Below are positions 49,995 through 58,622 of a stretch of DNA of 64,000 nt, piece by piece. Position numbers and translations under genes: made by a program. The notes beneath the pieces are model-generated. The model did not search any database. It saw only the letters and a list, made by a program, of their open reading frames with translations, and had not been told where the DNA came from. This stretch comes from Sphingobacterium sp. UBA7855 (GTDB lineage Bacteria > Bacteroidota > Bacteroidia > Sphingobacteriales > Sphingobacteriaceae). The DNA lies in NCBI GenBank assembly GCA_002500745.1, contig DLST01000020.1, positions 1 through 64,000 of the forward strand, written 5' to 3'. Numbering within the stretch: position 1 is the first letter of the stretch; each line of letters opens with the position of its first letter.

Positions 49995-52214
49995 ATGAAA
50001 GATTATGTGATTGATATTGAAGCAGAAAACAAAGAGATAAGGAAACGTTACCGTGCATTGTTACGCGCCTGTAAGCCAACTTTACAGCGTGGGGATAAGC
50101 AGGAGATTCGCAAGGCATTTGACTTGGCATTGGATAGTCATAAGGAAATGCGACGCAAATCAGGAGAGCCTTATATCTTTCATCCAATTGCTGTTGCCCA
50201 GATTGCTGCCGAAGAGATCGGTTTAGGGACAACATCTATTGTATGTGCGTTGCTCCACGATGTAGTTGAAGATACCAATGTAACATTGGATGAAATTGAA
50301 GAAATGTTTGGTAAAAAAGTTCGTCGCATTATCGATGGACTGACTAAAATTTCGGGAATTTTTGATCCAAATAGTTCCATGCAGGCGGAGAATTTTCGGA
50401 AAATGTTGCTCACGCTTGCAGACGATGTCCGTGTCATTCTGATCAAATTGGCAGATAGGTTGCACAATATGCGCACGATGGAATTTATGGCTCGGGATAA
50501 GCAGTTGAAGATTGCATCGGAGACCAGTTACCTGTATGCACCTCTTGCCCATCGTCTGGGACTTTATGCCATAAAATCGGAATTGGAAGATCTCTCAATG
50601 AAATATACCGATCCGGATACTTATAAATTTATCGCACGAAAACTGAATGAGAAAAAAGCGGAGCGTGAGCGATTTATAGGTGATTTTATCGATCCCATCA
50701 AGGAGATATTGCAGGAACAGGGAATCAAAGCTTCGGTATTTGGTCGCCCCAAATCAATTCATTCCATATGGAATAAGATGCGGAAAAAGTCGATTCCATT
50801 TGAAGAAGTTTATGACCTTTTTGCGATACGGATTGTGATCGATGCCGTGGATGAGAAGGAAAAGACCGAGTGTTGGAAAGTGTACTCCATCGTCACAGAT
50901 TTGTATCGTCCTAACCCCGACCGGCTTAGGGATTGGATTTCCTCGCCGAAAGGAAATGGGTATGAATCGTTGCATACCACAGTAATGGGGCCCAGAGGGC
51001 AGTGGGTGGAAGTGCAGATTCGTACCAAACGCATGAATGAGATTGCTGAAAAAGGGTTTGCTGCGCATTGGAAGTACAAAGAATCAAATTCTGATTCTGG
51101 ATTGGATCAATGGATCAAAAAGGTGCGCGATGTCTTAAGCAGTCCGGATCAGAATGCCATGGATTTTGTGGATGATTTTAAAATGAACCTGTTCTCGGAT
51201 GAGATTTTTATCTTCACCCCGAAAGGGACACTGATACAACTGCCCAACAATGCCACGGCTTTGGATTTTGCATTTGAAATTCACTCCGATATTGGGGCAA
51301 GCTGTATTGGCGCTAAAGTAAACCACAAACTGGTCCCCTTGAGTCATATTTTACAAAATGGGGATCAGGTCGAGATTATTACATCGAGCAAACAGTCTCC
51401 TAAGGAAGATTGGTTAAACTTTGTTGTCACTGCAAAAGCCAAATCGAAAATTAGGTCTTCCTTAAAAGAAGAAAAGCGGCGAGTTGCCGAGGACGGAAAA
51501 GAGATTTTGGAGCGTAAGTTAAAATCACTTAAAGTAACGTACAACACGGACAATATCAACAAAATTGCTAATTTTCTAAAGTATCCTAGTTCACAAGATC
51601 TGTTCTACAATGTTGCCAAGGGAATAGTCGATATGAGGCAATTACGAGAGTATGTTGCCCACGAAAAGGCCGCCGAAGTCAATATAAATAACTCTTCTGG
51701 CAACCAATTTAACACCCATATTGGCGGATTGGTCGAAAAGATCAATAAGAAGGAATTCGATACGATTTTGATTGGTGATGATATGCAAAAGGTGGACTAT
51801 ACGTTGGCCCCCTGTTGTAATCCAATTCCCGGCGATGATATTTTTGGTTTTTTAACGGTCAATGACGGTATAAAAATTCACCGTACGAGCTGTCCCAATG
51901 CTTCAAAATTGATGGCAAATTATGGTTATCGAATTTTAAAAGCGCGATGGGCCTCCACAAAAGATTCTGCATTTTTGACGGGTTTACATATTGTTGGTAT
52001 CGATGATGTTGGTTTGGTAAATAAGCTAACAACTGTGATTTCCCAAGAATTTACGGTCAATATCCGATCGCTGTCAATTTCAAGTAATGACGGTATTTTT
52101 GATGGTAATATTATGGTTTATGTGAATGATACTGCTCAACTTGAAAGTTTAATGAGAAATTTGAAGCAGGTTAGAGGAATAACGGGTGTTAATCGCTATG
52201 AATCGGAAAGCTAG
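49995..52214 (+). CDS. Bifunctional (p)ppGpp synthetase/hydrolase
   Basis: 739 aa, long RelA/SpoT homologue. The hydrolase HD domain is intact (EPYIFHPIAVAQIAAEEI; LLHDVVEDTNVTLDEIEEMF), and the synthetase has SSPKGNGYESLHTTVMGPRG. TGS is near IFIFTPKGTLIQLPNNATAL, and a C-terminal ACT domain ends the protein (LHIVGIDDVGLVNKLTTVIS). It makes and breaks the alarmone under starvation. It starts with ATG at 49995 and is followed by the Fur gene. Confidence 0.95.
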   Translation: MKDYVIDIEAENKEIRKRYRALLRACKPTLQRGDKQEIRKAFDLALDSHKEMRRKSGEPYIFHPIAVAQIAAEEIGLGTTSIVCALLHDVVEDTNVTLDEIEEMFGKKVRRIIDGLTKISGIFDPNSSMQAENFRKMLLTLADDVRVILIKLADRLHNMRTMEFMARDKQLKIASETSYLYAPLAHRLGLYAIKSELEDLSMKYTDPDTYKFIARKLNEKKAERERFIGDFIDPIKEILQEQGIKASVFGRPKSIHSIWNKMRKKSIPFEEVYDLFAIRIVIDAVDEKEKTECWKVYSIVTDLYRPNPDRLRDWISSPKGNGYESLHTTVMGPRGQWVEVQIRTKRMNEIAEKGFAAHWKYKESNSDSGLDQWIKKVRDVLSSPDQNAMDFVDDFKMNLFSDEIFIFTPKGTLIQLPNNATALDFAFEIHSDIGASCIGAKVNHKLVPLSHILQNGDQVEIITSSKQSPKEDWLNFVVTAKAKSKIRSSLKEEKRRVAEDGKEILERKLKSLKVTYNTDNINKIANFLKYPSSQDLFYNVAKGIVDMRQLREYVAHEKAAEVNINNSSGNQFNTHIGGLVEKINKKEFDTILIGDDMQKVDYTLAPCCNPIPGDDIFGFLTVNDGIKIHRTSCPNASKLMANYGYRILKARWASTKDSAFLTGLHIVGIDDVGLVNKLTTVISQEFTVNIRSLSISSNDGIFDGNIMVYVNDTAQLESLMRNLKQVRGITGVNRYESES

Positions 52215-52295
52215 GTTTAGCATTTGGATGTAAAATCGCTTTAAAGCACTTACCTTACCCCTATTTTTAATAGCGGAAATATCAATCCTAATTGG

Positions 52296-52303
52296 TAAAT
52301 TTG
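52296..52303 (+). promoter_or_regulatory. Putative -7 element (TAAATTTG) of the fur gene
   Basis: Matches TAnnTTTG and lies 18 bp before the ATG at 52322, which predicts a leader of only about a dozen bases, as often seen in this phylum. No clear -33 TTTG. Confidence 0.45.
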
Positions 52304-52321
52304 TACAAGAATATTTTTACT

Positions 52322-52813
52322 ATGAATCAAGCTGAAAATTTTGCAACTGTAAAAAAAATCTTTGAGGCCTACTTAGAAAACAAAAATCTAAGAAAAACAC
52401 CAGAGCGCTATGCGATCTTGGAAGAGATTTATTCACGTACCGATCACTTTGATGTAGAGTCTTTGTATATTCATATGAAGAACAAAAAATACCGTGTCAG
52501 TCGTGCTACAGTTTATAATACCCTAGAACTTTTGGTGTCTTGCGACCTGGTTACAAAACACCAGTTTGGCAGGAACATGGCGCAATTTGAAAAATCTTAT
52601 GGTTTTAAACAGCACGATCACGTGATCTGCATTGAGTGCAATAAGGTTGTGGAGTTTTGTGATCCCCGTATCAACCAAATTCAGAGCCTGATGGGAGATC
52701 TTTTAAAATTTGACATTAAGCACCACTCGCTCAATTTGTATGGTGTGTGTCAAGACTGTCAACTTAAAAACAAGAAAGAGGAGGCTATAGTGCACACAGC
52801 TATTTCAAATTAA
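52322..52813 (+). CDS. Fur family transcriptional regulator
   Basis: 163 aa from the ATG at 52322 ([20 protein letters not shown]); a GTG/ATG farther up at 52292 would sit before the promoter box. [20 protein letters not shown] and [20 protein letters not shown] form the winged helix, [18 protein letters not shown] is the metal-binding core with the first Cys pair, and YGVCQDCQ holds the second structural-zinc pair. Fur, PerR or Zur cannot be separated here. It sits between relA and purA. Confidence 0.92.
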   Translation: MNQAENFATVKKIFEAYLENKNLRKTPERYAILEEIYSRTDHFDVESLYIHMKNKKYRVSRATVYNTLELLVSCDLVTKHQFGRNMAQFEKSYGFKQHDHVICIECNKVVEFCDPRINQIQSLMGDLLKFDIKHHSLNLYGVCQDCQLKNKKEEAIVHTAISN

Positions 52814-52853
52814 TCTTATATTTTCTTAAATATAATAGTACATTTGTTCAGGA

Positions 52854-52880
52854 ATGTTCAGGAGAAAAATTCCTGAACAT
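52854..52880 (+). terminator. Intrinsic terminator after fur
   Basis: Perfect 10-bp stem ATGTTCAGGA / TCCTGAACAT with a 7-base loop, followed by TTTATTTTTA, 40 bp after the stop codon. Confidence 0.85.
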
Positions 52881-52940
52881 TTTATTTTTAAATAGAGTCT
52901 ATTTTTATTAATAACATTTAATTACTATACTTTAAAAGCT

Positions 52941-54218
52941 ATGCAAGTTGATGTGCTTTTGGGCTTACAATGGGGTGACGAGGGTAAAGGTAAAATCGTA
53001 GACGTATTTTGTCCAAAATACGATTTGATCGCTCGTTTCCAAGGCGGCCCTAACGCCGGACACACGTTGGAATTCGATAACAAGAAATTCGTACTCAACA
53101 CAATTCCATCTGGTATCTTCAATGAAGGTACACTAAATCTTATAGGTAATGGTGTCGTTATCGATCCGATTATCTTAAAAAGAGAGTTAGACAATTTAAA
53201 AACAGCTGGTTTTGATCCGGTGGGTAAAGGCAATTTGGTACTAGCGCGCAAAGCACACCTTATTCTGCCGACACACCAATTATTGGATGCTGCCTCAGAA
53301 TCAAATATGGGTGCAGGAAAAATTGGATCTACGCTAAAAGGTATTGGTCCAACTTACATGGATAAAACCGGTAGAAATGGTTTACGTGTAGGTGATACGA
53401 CACTTCCTGATTTTCAAGAGCGTTACCAAAAGCTGAAAGAAAAGCATCTGAATATTCTTTCACATTATGGTGATATACCTGATTTTAGTGAAAAAGAGCA
53501 AGCGTTTTTAGATGCTATCGAATTCATTAAGTCTATCCCACATGTAGATTCAGAACATTTGGTGAATCAATATTTGAAAGAAGGTAAACGTGTATTGGCC
53601 GAGGGAGCACAAGGTACGTTATTAGACGTTGATTTTGGTTCTTACCCGTTCGTTACTTCGTCCAATACCACTACAGCTGGAGCGTGTACAGGACTTGGTA
53701 TTGCGCCAAATAAAATTGGTAAAGTATATGGTATCTTTAAAGCCTACGCTACTCGTGTGGGTGGCGGTCCCTTCCCTACTGAACTTCACGACGAGACGGG
53801 TGAAAAGTTACGTCAACTGGGGCATGAATTCGGAGCGACTACAGGCCGTGCCCGTCGTACGGGTTGGATTGATATTCCAGCTTTAAAGTATGCGATTATG
53901 TTGAATGGCGTTACAGACTTGATTATGATGAAGGCCGATGTGTTGGATACTTTCGACAAAATCTACGCTTGTACGCACTATAAATATAACGGTGAAGTGA
54001 TTGATTATATGCCTTATGAAATTATCACACATCAGGCGGAGCCTATTTTAGAAGAAATTGAGGGCTGGAAACAAGATTTGACAGGCATAACAGCTGAAGG
54101 AGAAATCCCTGAAGCATTAAAAAATTATATTTCTTATTTAGAGAAAGCTCTTGAAGTGCCTATTACAATCCTATCGGTAGGTCCTGATCGTAAACAAACG
54201 TTAGCTTTGTCAAAATAA
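52941..54218 (+). CDS. purA: Adenylosuccinate synthase
   Basis: 425 aa. GLQWGDEGKGKIVDVFCPKY (GTP-binding P-loop and catalytic Asp), GGPNAGHTLEFD with the catalytic His, GRNGLRVGDTTL, then TSSNTTTAGACTGLGIAP and TGRARRTGWID are all in place. It joins IMP and aspartate with GTP in AMP synthesis. It is followed after 3 bp by the chorismate-using enzyme gene. Confidence 0.97.
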   Translation: MQVDVLLGLQWGDEGKGKIVDVFCPKYDLIARFQGGPNAGHTLEFDNKKFVLNTIPSGIFNEGTLNLIGNGVVIDPIILKRELDNLKTAGFDPVGKGNLVLARKAHLILPTHQLLDAASESNMGAGKIGSTLKGIGPTYMDKTGRNGLRVGDTTLPDFQERYQKLKEKHLNILSHYGDIPDFSEKEQAFLDAIEFIKSIPHVDSEHLVNQYLKEGKRVLAEGAQGTLLDVDFGSYPFVTSSNTTTAGACTGLGIAPNKIGKVYGIFKAYATRVGGGPFPTELHDETGEKLRQLGHEFGATTGRARRTGWIDIPALKYAIMLNGVTDLIMMKADVLDTFDKIYACTHYKYNGEVIDYMPYEIITHQAEPILEEIEGWKQDLTGITAEGEIPEALKNYISYLEKALEVPITILSVGPDRKQTLALSK

Positions 54219-54221
54219 ACT

Positions 54222-55508
54222 ATGCGGATCGAAAGTTTTGATCTTCTCGATTCTAAAGATAAATTTCATCAAAAAGCCCTGCACTGGTCGGGGCAATTTG
54301 ATGAAATTTCTTTCTTTAATAGTAATGGGATGTCCGATGAATGGGGCAAATTTGAGCAAATATTAGCCGTCAAGGCGTTGTTTTCGTTCCGTGCCAATCA
54401 AAATGTATTTGACGGGCTCGATGCTTTTTTGAAGTTACATCGATCTGAATTTATACCTGGCTTTCTTTCTTACGACCTTAAGAATGAGGTTGAACCATTA
54501 CAGACCACTGGGACGGATCAGCTCGAGTTTCCAGAAGCTTATTTTTTTGTGCCCGCTATTACGCTTCGATGGACTGCTGAGCAGGTACATATAGAGGCAG
54601 AGAATCCTCTTGAAATTTACCAAGCTATTTCTGATACACAGATTCCTGAGGTATTTCCAATGGCGTTGGAGGTAAGATCGCGCTGGACGAAAAGCGCATA
54701 TATGGACGCTTTCGCAGCTGTTCAGGCACATATTCAGCGTGGGGACATCTATGAAGTAAATCTTTGTCAGGAATTTTTTGCTGAAAATGCTGATGTTTCT
54801 CCTGTTGAACTTTATCATCGATTGAATACCATATCGCCTACCCCATTCAGTGCATTTTTTAAAGTTGGCCATCATTTTATCATAAGTGCTTCGCCAGAGC
54901 GATTTTTAGCGAAGCGACTCGGAAAGCTGATTTCACAACCCATTAAAGGGACGGCAAAACGGGGAGCAAATCCGCAAGAAGACCAGCAGATTATAGCGGA
55001 TATGTTGAGGTCCAAGAAAGAGATTGCCGAAAATGTCATGATCGTCGACTTGGTTCGCAATGATCTGACGCGAAGTGCGTTGCCTGGAACAGTTGAAGCT
55101 ACGCGGCTTTTTGAAATCCAGTCTTTTGAGCAGGTGCATCAGATGATTTCGACCATTACCTGCATACAGTCGCCACAGGTCGCTAATGTGGATGTCTTTC
55201 GGAATACCTTTCCAGCAGGCTCGATGACGGGAGCTCCTAAAATCGCTGCGATGCAGATATGTGATCAAGTTGAAGCTCGAAAGCGCGGTATTTATGCAGG
55301 ATCTATCGGTTACTTTGATACTGTTCGCGATGAATTCGATTTCAACGTCGTTATTCGTTCATTGCTTTACAACGCACAGACACAATACCTCTCATTTCAT
55401 ACTGGTGGAGCGGTGACCAACCAGGCCGTTGCGGAACAGGAATATCAAGAATGCCTTTTGAAGGCGTCTGCGATACTGAAGGCATTAGGTGCTAGCTTGA
55501 AGGAATAA
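54222..55508 (+). CDS. Anthranilate/aminodeoxychorismate synthase component I family
   Basis: 428 aa, chorismate-binding enzyme. RGDIYEVNLCQEFFAENADV, FSAFFKVGHHFIISASPERF, ISQPIKGTAKRGANPQEDQQ, VDLVRNDLTRSA, FPAGSMTGAPKIAAMQICDQ and GIYAGSIGYFDTVRDEFDFN are the family motifs. The P-I-K-G-T segment favours aminodeoxychorismate synthase (PabB), which would make a folate precursor. No glutaminase partner is adjacent, so PabB versus TrpE is not certain. It is 3 bp after purA. Confidence 0.9.
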   Translation: MRIESFDLLDSKDKFHQKALHWSGQFDEISFFNSNGMSDEWGKFEQILAVKALFSFRANQNVFDGLDAFLKLHRSEFIPGFLSYDLKNEVEPLQTTGTDQLEFPEAYFFVPAITLRWTAEQVHIEAENPLEIYQAISDTQIPEVFPMALEVRSRWTKSAYMDAFAAVQAHIQRGDIYEVNLCQEFFAENADVSPVELYHRLNTISPTPFSAFFKVGHHFIISASPERFLAKRLGKLISQPIKGTAKRGANPQEDQQIIADMLRSKKEIAENVMIVDLVRNDLTRSALPGTVEATRLFEIQSFEQVHQMISTITCIQSPQVANVDVFRNTFPAGSMTGAPKIAAMQICDQVEARKRGIYAGSIGYFDTVRDEFDFNVVIRSLLYNAQTQYLSFHTGGAVTNQAVAEQEYQECLLKASAILKALGASLKE

Positions 55509-55517
55509 AACTATACT

Positions 55518-55525
55518 AATTTTGT
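55518..55525 (+). promoter_or_regulatory. Putative -7 element (TAATTTTG) before the TatD gene
   Basis: Matches TAnnTTTG 38 bp before the GTG at 55564. Weak evidence alone. Confidence 0.35.
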
Positions 55526-55563
55526 AGAGAATATTTTTTGCTTCAAGTATTTTTTCGACCTTT

Positions 55564-56235
55564 GTGCCGTTGGCAACACAGATTCCCTATATCGATATTC
55601 ATACGCATCGGGATTATCCCGTCGAAGCGGATGCGGTTTATTCTATAAAGAATATCGCATTGAACCATTCCGAGCGTATTACTCAGGCGGATTGTTCAAT
55701 CGGTCTACACCCCTGGTATATGGATGGGGATGCACAACGCGAATTAGAGTTGATGGTGAATGCTTTAGGCCTGTCGCAGGTTTTAGCTATAGGTGAATGC
55801 GGTATGGACAAAACTATAAGCATTTCTCTCAACGAACAGCAAGTGCTTTTTGATCAGCAGGTTTCCATAGCCAAGAGATATCAGAAACCATTGATTATAC
55901 ACTGTGTGCGCGCTTTTCAAGAGGTTGTAGCATGTTTAAAGAGCGCAAATTTCAAAGGTCCTGTTATTTTTCATGGCTACCGTAAAAACGAGACCTTGGC
56001 GGAGCAATTGGTAGATCAAGGTTATTATTTATCGATTGGCAAACATTGTTTAAACGGAAGCCAGGATAAGGTTTTGCTAGATGTCCCACTGCGGCATTTA
56101 TTTTTAGAAACCGATACCGATACGACCGTAGAAATTGAGGCAATTTATCGCTATGTGGCACAAGTTAGATCAATTGAATTGGATGAATTAAAAGAGATTT
56201 TGTACCACAATTACAAAAAAGTATTTAATAGATGA
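55564..56235 (+). CDS. TatD family hydrolase
   Basis: 223 aa, GTG start (no in-frame ATG close by). Metal ligands appear as YIDIHTHRDYP, GECGMDK and HCVRAF, then FHGYRKNETL and LFLETDTDTTVE. It is a TIM-barrel metal-dependent nuclease or hydrolase of the TatD superfamily, with a trimmed length compared with the usual ~255 residues. A 25-codon ORF begins in its stop codon, and tcdA follows. Its natural substrate is unknown. Confidence 0.85.
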   Translation: MPLATQIPYIDIHTHRDYPVEADAVYSIKNIALNHSERITQADCSIGLHPWYMDGDAQRELELMVNALGLSQVLAIGECGMDKTISISLNEQQVLFDQQVSIAKRYQKPLIIHCVRAFQEVVACLKSANFKGPVIFHGYRKNETLAEQLVDQGYYLSIGKHCLNGSQDKVLLDVPLRHLFLETDTDTTVEIEAIYRYVAQVRSIELDELKEILYHNYKKVFNR

Positions 56236-56309
56236 ACCCGCTTACTTTGGATATTCCTTTTGGACAAAAGATACGCGGGCATCATGATGATATAAAACAG
56301 ATTAAATAG
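56232..56309 (+). CDS. 25-codon ORF bridging tatD and tcdA
   Basis: It begins ATGA within the tatD stop (56232-56235) and stops TAG (56307-56309) immediately before the tcdA ATG at 56310. The peptide MNPLTLDIPFGQKIRGHHDD and its last five residues match nothing I know. It may only couple translation of the two genes or be the worn end of a lost gene. Confidence 0.35.
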   Translation: MNPLTLDIPFGQKIRGHHDDIKQIK

Positions 56310-57035
56310 ATGAAAGATTTAAGTTGGCTGTCACGTACCGAAGCGCTGATTGGTAGAGCGGCGGTCGAGAAATTAGCGAATTCACATGTGATGATTTTGG
56401 GTTTAGGCGGTGTAGGATCATTTGCTGCGGAATTTATATGCCGGGCAGGTGTGGGGAAGATGACCATTATTGATGGCGACACAGTTGATCCATCCAACCG
56501 TAATAGACAACTTCCAGCCTTAGCGACCAATCATGGCGAAGCGAAAGCGGAAATTATGCGTCAACGATTGTTAGCGATCAATCCTGAATTGGATCTGACG
56601 GTGATACAGGATTTTATCATCCCGGAAAAGATACCTGCATTATTAGAACTGGCACCAGACTACTGTGTGGAAGCTATTGATAGTATTACGCCGAAGCTAT
56701 TCTTTATTCGGAGAGCGTTGGAAGCGAACATCCCTTTTGTCAGCTCAATGGGTGCAGGTGGTAAAGTGGATCCCACTAAAATAAAAATTGCCGATATCGG
56801 TAAATCCTATAATTGTAAATTGGCCCAGCATATCCGTAAGAAATTGCGCAAACATGGTATTCGGGATGGCGTTAAAGTGGCCTTCTCAACCGAGTTGCCA
56901 AATAAGGATTCTTTGCTATACACCGATGGGAGTAATTTTAAAAAATCAGCTTATGGTACCATGTCGTATCTGCCTGCTGCATTTGGTGGTGCAATTGCAT
57001 CGGTCGCGATACGCGATTTGATCGAAAATGTTTAA
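56310..57035 (+). CDS. tcdA: tRNA threonylcarbamoyladenosine dehydratase
   Basis: 241 aa, E1/ThiF-like. GLGGVGSFAAEFICRAGVGK is the ATP-binding Rossmann motif, then IDGDTVDPSNRNRQLPA and the Arg/Asp catalytic set. The end, SYLPAAFGGAIASVAIRDL, is typical of TcdA. It cyclises t6A37 of tRNA to ct6A using ATP. It starts directly after the bridging mini-ORF and has a strong terminator. Confidence 0.92.
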   Translation: MKDLSWLSRTEALIGRAAVEKLANSHVMILGLGGVGSFAAEFICRAGVGKMTIIDGDTVDPSNRNRQLPALATNHGEAKAEIMRQRLLAINPELDLTVIQDFIIPEKIPALLELAPDYCVEAIDSITPKLFFIRRALEANIPFVSSMGAGGKVDPTKIKIADIGKSYNCKLAQHIRKKLRKHGIRDGVKVAFSTELPNKDSLLYTDGSNFKKSAYGTMSYLPAAFGGAIASVAIRDLIENV

Positions 57036-57066
57036 CTTCGTTGCACAATAAACATATGAACAAAAG

Positions 57067-57100
57067 ATAAAGCTCCCTATTGCTAGATGGGGAGCTTTAT
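57067..57100 (+). terminator. Intrinsic terminator of tcdA
   Basis: Perfect 11-bp stem ATAAAGCTCCC / GGGAGCTTTAT (57067-57077 with 57090-57100) followed by CTTTTTAAAT. It also lies just beyond the end of the convergent BON gene and may act both ways. Confidence 0.88.
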
Positions 57101-57111
57101 CTTTTTAAATC

Positions 57112-57624
57112 TTAACGGCTAATCACACCTTTCATATCGATGCCTTTGGGTTTGATATGTTCCAATCGTTTCTTCAGTGTATCTATTTTCGATTTTTCAA
57201 GGTTACCGGTTGCTACAATAATTCCCTCTTTCACTTGCGCTGTGATTGTCGGAAAATCTTCCAGAACTAAGTTGACGTCTCTTGTCAAAGTAGAATCAAC
57301 CGCCCCACCAATAATTTCATGATATTTTTCACGCGCATCTTCAGGTTCCGGTAGGTTTACCACGATATTGTTATGGATGGATTTTATATTCTCTCCACCT
57401 GCCATTTTCGTTTTGTCTTCTATGTTCTGTTTAAGCGAGTCGGAACCTATCTGTCCATCCAGGGTAACATTTCCTTCTTCAACATTTACCTCGATACCAG
57501 GCGTAGTTTCTAAGGCCGCCTGGATTGTTGATTTTAGTTTTTCGTCCGATTCGGGCGATCTACAAGCGTGAATGAAGGATAAGGCACCAACTGAAAGGGT
57601 TAAAAGTAATTTATTTAGTTTCAT
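57112..57624 (-). CDS. BON domain lipoprotein-like protein
   Basis: 170 aa from the ATG at 57624. A signal peptide ending near FIHAC (a lipobox-like Cys18) is followed by one clear BON domain, about 30-95 (IQAALETTPGIEVNVEEGNV; TLDGQIGSDSLKQNIEDK), and a second BON-like half (VLEDFPTITAQVKEGIIVAT; GNLEKSKIDTLKKRLEHI). BON domains bind membranes and appear in stress-induced envelope proteins such as OsmY. Confidence 0.85.
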   Translation of the reverse strand: MKLNKLLLTLSVGALSFIHACRSPESDEKLKSTIQAALETTPGIEVNVEEGNVTLDGQIGSDSLKQNIEDKTKMAGGENIKSIHNNIVVNLPEPEDAREKYHEIIGGAVDSTLTRDVNLVLEDFPTITAQVKEGIIVATGNLEKSKIDTLKKRLEHIKPKGIDMKGVISR

Positions 57625-57698
57625 GTCATTCGTCATATCTGTACTTTATTAGAACAGATGAAGCGCACTATTGTTTAATTTTTCAGCTTTTTGGATAC

Positions 57699-58169
57699 CT
57701 AATAAATTGCGTCCACCTTTTGGTCGATGTTGTTAAATACAAAACTATCTCCTATCTTCTTTCCGATAAGTAGCTGTCCGATGGGCGCTAGCGGCGAGAT
57801 GACGAAAATATTACTATCTCCTATTTTCACTGCTCCAATACTTGTAGCAATAAAATAAAGGGCAACATTGGTTTGAACGAGAGTCCCTACTCGAGCAACG
57901 TCGGTCTCACTATTCAATACAGATTCTATATGGAGGAGTTGCTGTAAATCTTTATTCGCTTCGAGAAGTTGCTTTTGGTAGCGATTAATATCCTGTTGAA
58001 TCATTTCACGTGATGTTTCATATTTGTCTCCAGCGCTACTTTTGGTGTCGTCGGTACTCGAATCCCTGGCTGTCTCCAAAGCAGATGCTATCATTGAAAT
58101 ACGATCGTTGGTGCGTTTTAGGGCTATATCAAGAAGTTCACGTTTGATGTCGAAATAATTATTTGTCAT
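57699..58169 (-). CDS. GreA/GreB-like protein
   Basis: 156 aa from the ATG at 58169 (MTNNYFDIKRELLDIALKRT); a longer frame runs into the tRNA promoter region and is rejected. The N-terminus is a coiled coil (RISMIASALETARDSSTDDT; QQDINRYQKQLLEANKDLQQ). The C-terminus (VGTLVQTNVALYFIATSIGA; ISPLAPIGQLLIGKKIGDSF) is the FKBP-like domain of Gre factors. It lacks the acidic tip pair seen in true GreA, so it may bind RNA polymerase without cleavage activity. In this phylum it is often mislabelled 3-oxoacyl-ACP synthase. Confidence 0.75.
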   Translation of the reverse strand: MTNNYFDIKRELLDIALKRTNDRISMIASALETARDSSTDDTKSSAGDKYETSREMIQQDINRYQKQLLEANKDLQQLLHIESVLNSETDVARVGTLVQTNVALYFIATSIGAVKIGDSNIFVISPLAPIGQLLIGKKIGDSFVFNNIDQKVDAIY

Positions 58170-58270
58170 CCCGAAAAATAAGCAATAAGTTTTATTCCAA
58201 AAAAAAATAAAAACAATACGCTTAGTGTCAATAGCATATAATAAATCCGTCGGTAAATAGTACGAATAAT

Positions 58271-58301
58271 ATTGCAATAACTTAAAAATTTGCTACATTT
58301 G
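58271..58301 (+). promoter_or_regulatory. Promoter of the tRNA-Ser gene
   Basis: A -33 box ATTG (58271-58274), a 19-bp spacer and a -7 box TACATTTG (58294-58301) match the Bacteroidota TTTG-N19-TAnnTTTG promoter closely and lie 13 bp before the mature tRNA 5' end. Confidence 0.7.
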
Positions 58302-58314
58302 TGCACTGAAACAC

Positions 58315-58405
58315 GGAAAGGTGTCAGAGTGGTCGAATGAGCAGTCCTGGAAAGACTGTATACGGGATGACTGTATCGAGGGTTCGAATCCCTCCCTTTC
58401 CGCCA
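58315..58405 (+). tRNA. tRNA-Ser(GGA)
   Basis: 91 nt. Acceptor stem GGAAAGG/CCTTTCC (58315-58321 with 58395-58401), discriminator G58402 and encoded CCA (58403-58405). The anticodon stem-loop CAGTC-CTGGAAA-GACTG gives the GGA anticodon. A long variable arm follows, as in class II tRNA-Ser, and the T-arm is GAGGG-TTCGAAT-CCCTC. A strong promoter precedes it and a terminator follows. Confidence 0.96.
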
Positions 58406-58413
58406 AATGATAC

Positions 58414-58446
58414 AAATGCCACGAATAATCGCTATTCGTGGCATTT
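58414..58446 (+). terminator. Intrinsic terminator of the tRNA-Ser gene
   Basis: Perfect 14-bp stem (58414-58427 with 58433-58446), 5-base loop, followed by TTGTTTTT. Confidence 0.9.
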
Positions 58447-58495
58447 TTGTTTTTAGCACTATAAAATACGCACTGAAAGCGGCTTTGACCTATAA

Positions 58496-58520
58496 GGTTC
58501 GAATCTCTTACTTTCCGCAA
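58496..58520 (+). repeat. Partial duplication of the tRNA-Ser 3' end
   Basis: 25 bases copy the tRNA 3' end (58381-58405) with 21 identities; mismatches are C to T (twice) and C to A (twice). The copy lies 115 bp downstream, after the tRNA terminator. Duplicated tRNA 3' ends are the usual attachment-site scars of integrases, although the segment between the copies is very short. Confidence 0.6.
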
Positions 58521-58524
58521 AGCG

Positions 58525-58553
58525 AAAAAAGCCACCGTATTGCTGGCTTTTTT
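58525..58553. terminator. Second intrinsic terminator after the tRNA duplication
   Basis: 10-bp stem AAAAAAGCCA / TGGCTTTTTT (58525-58534 with 58544-58553). Runs of A and T on either side allow activity on both strands; the minus-strand HxlR gene ends 70 bp beyond it. Confidence 0.75.
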
Positions 58554-58622
58554 TATTTAAAATGGACAACGTGTCTCATTTACGGAGGCTAAACGACCAA
58601 AAGTTTAAAATAGTAAAATATA

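Noticed and set aside
58166..58535. Minus-strand ORFs of 97 and 80 codons over the tRNA-Ser gene
   Set aside because: They run antisense through the tRNA and its terminator; the peptide REGFEPSIQSSRIQ-type sequence is the well-known false translation of tRNA-Ser antisense.
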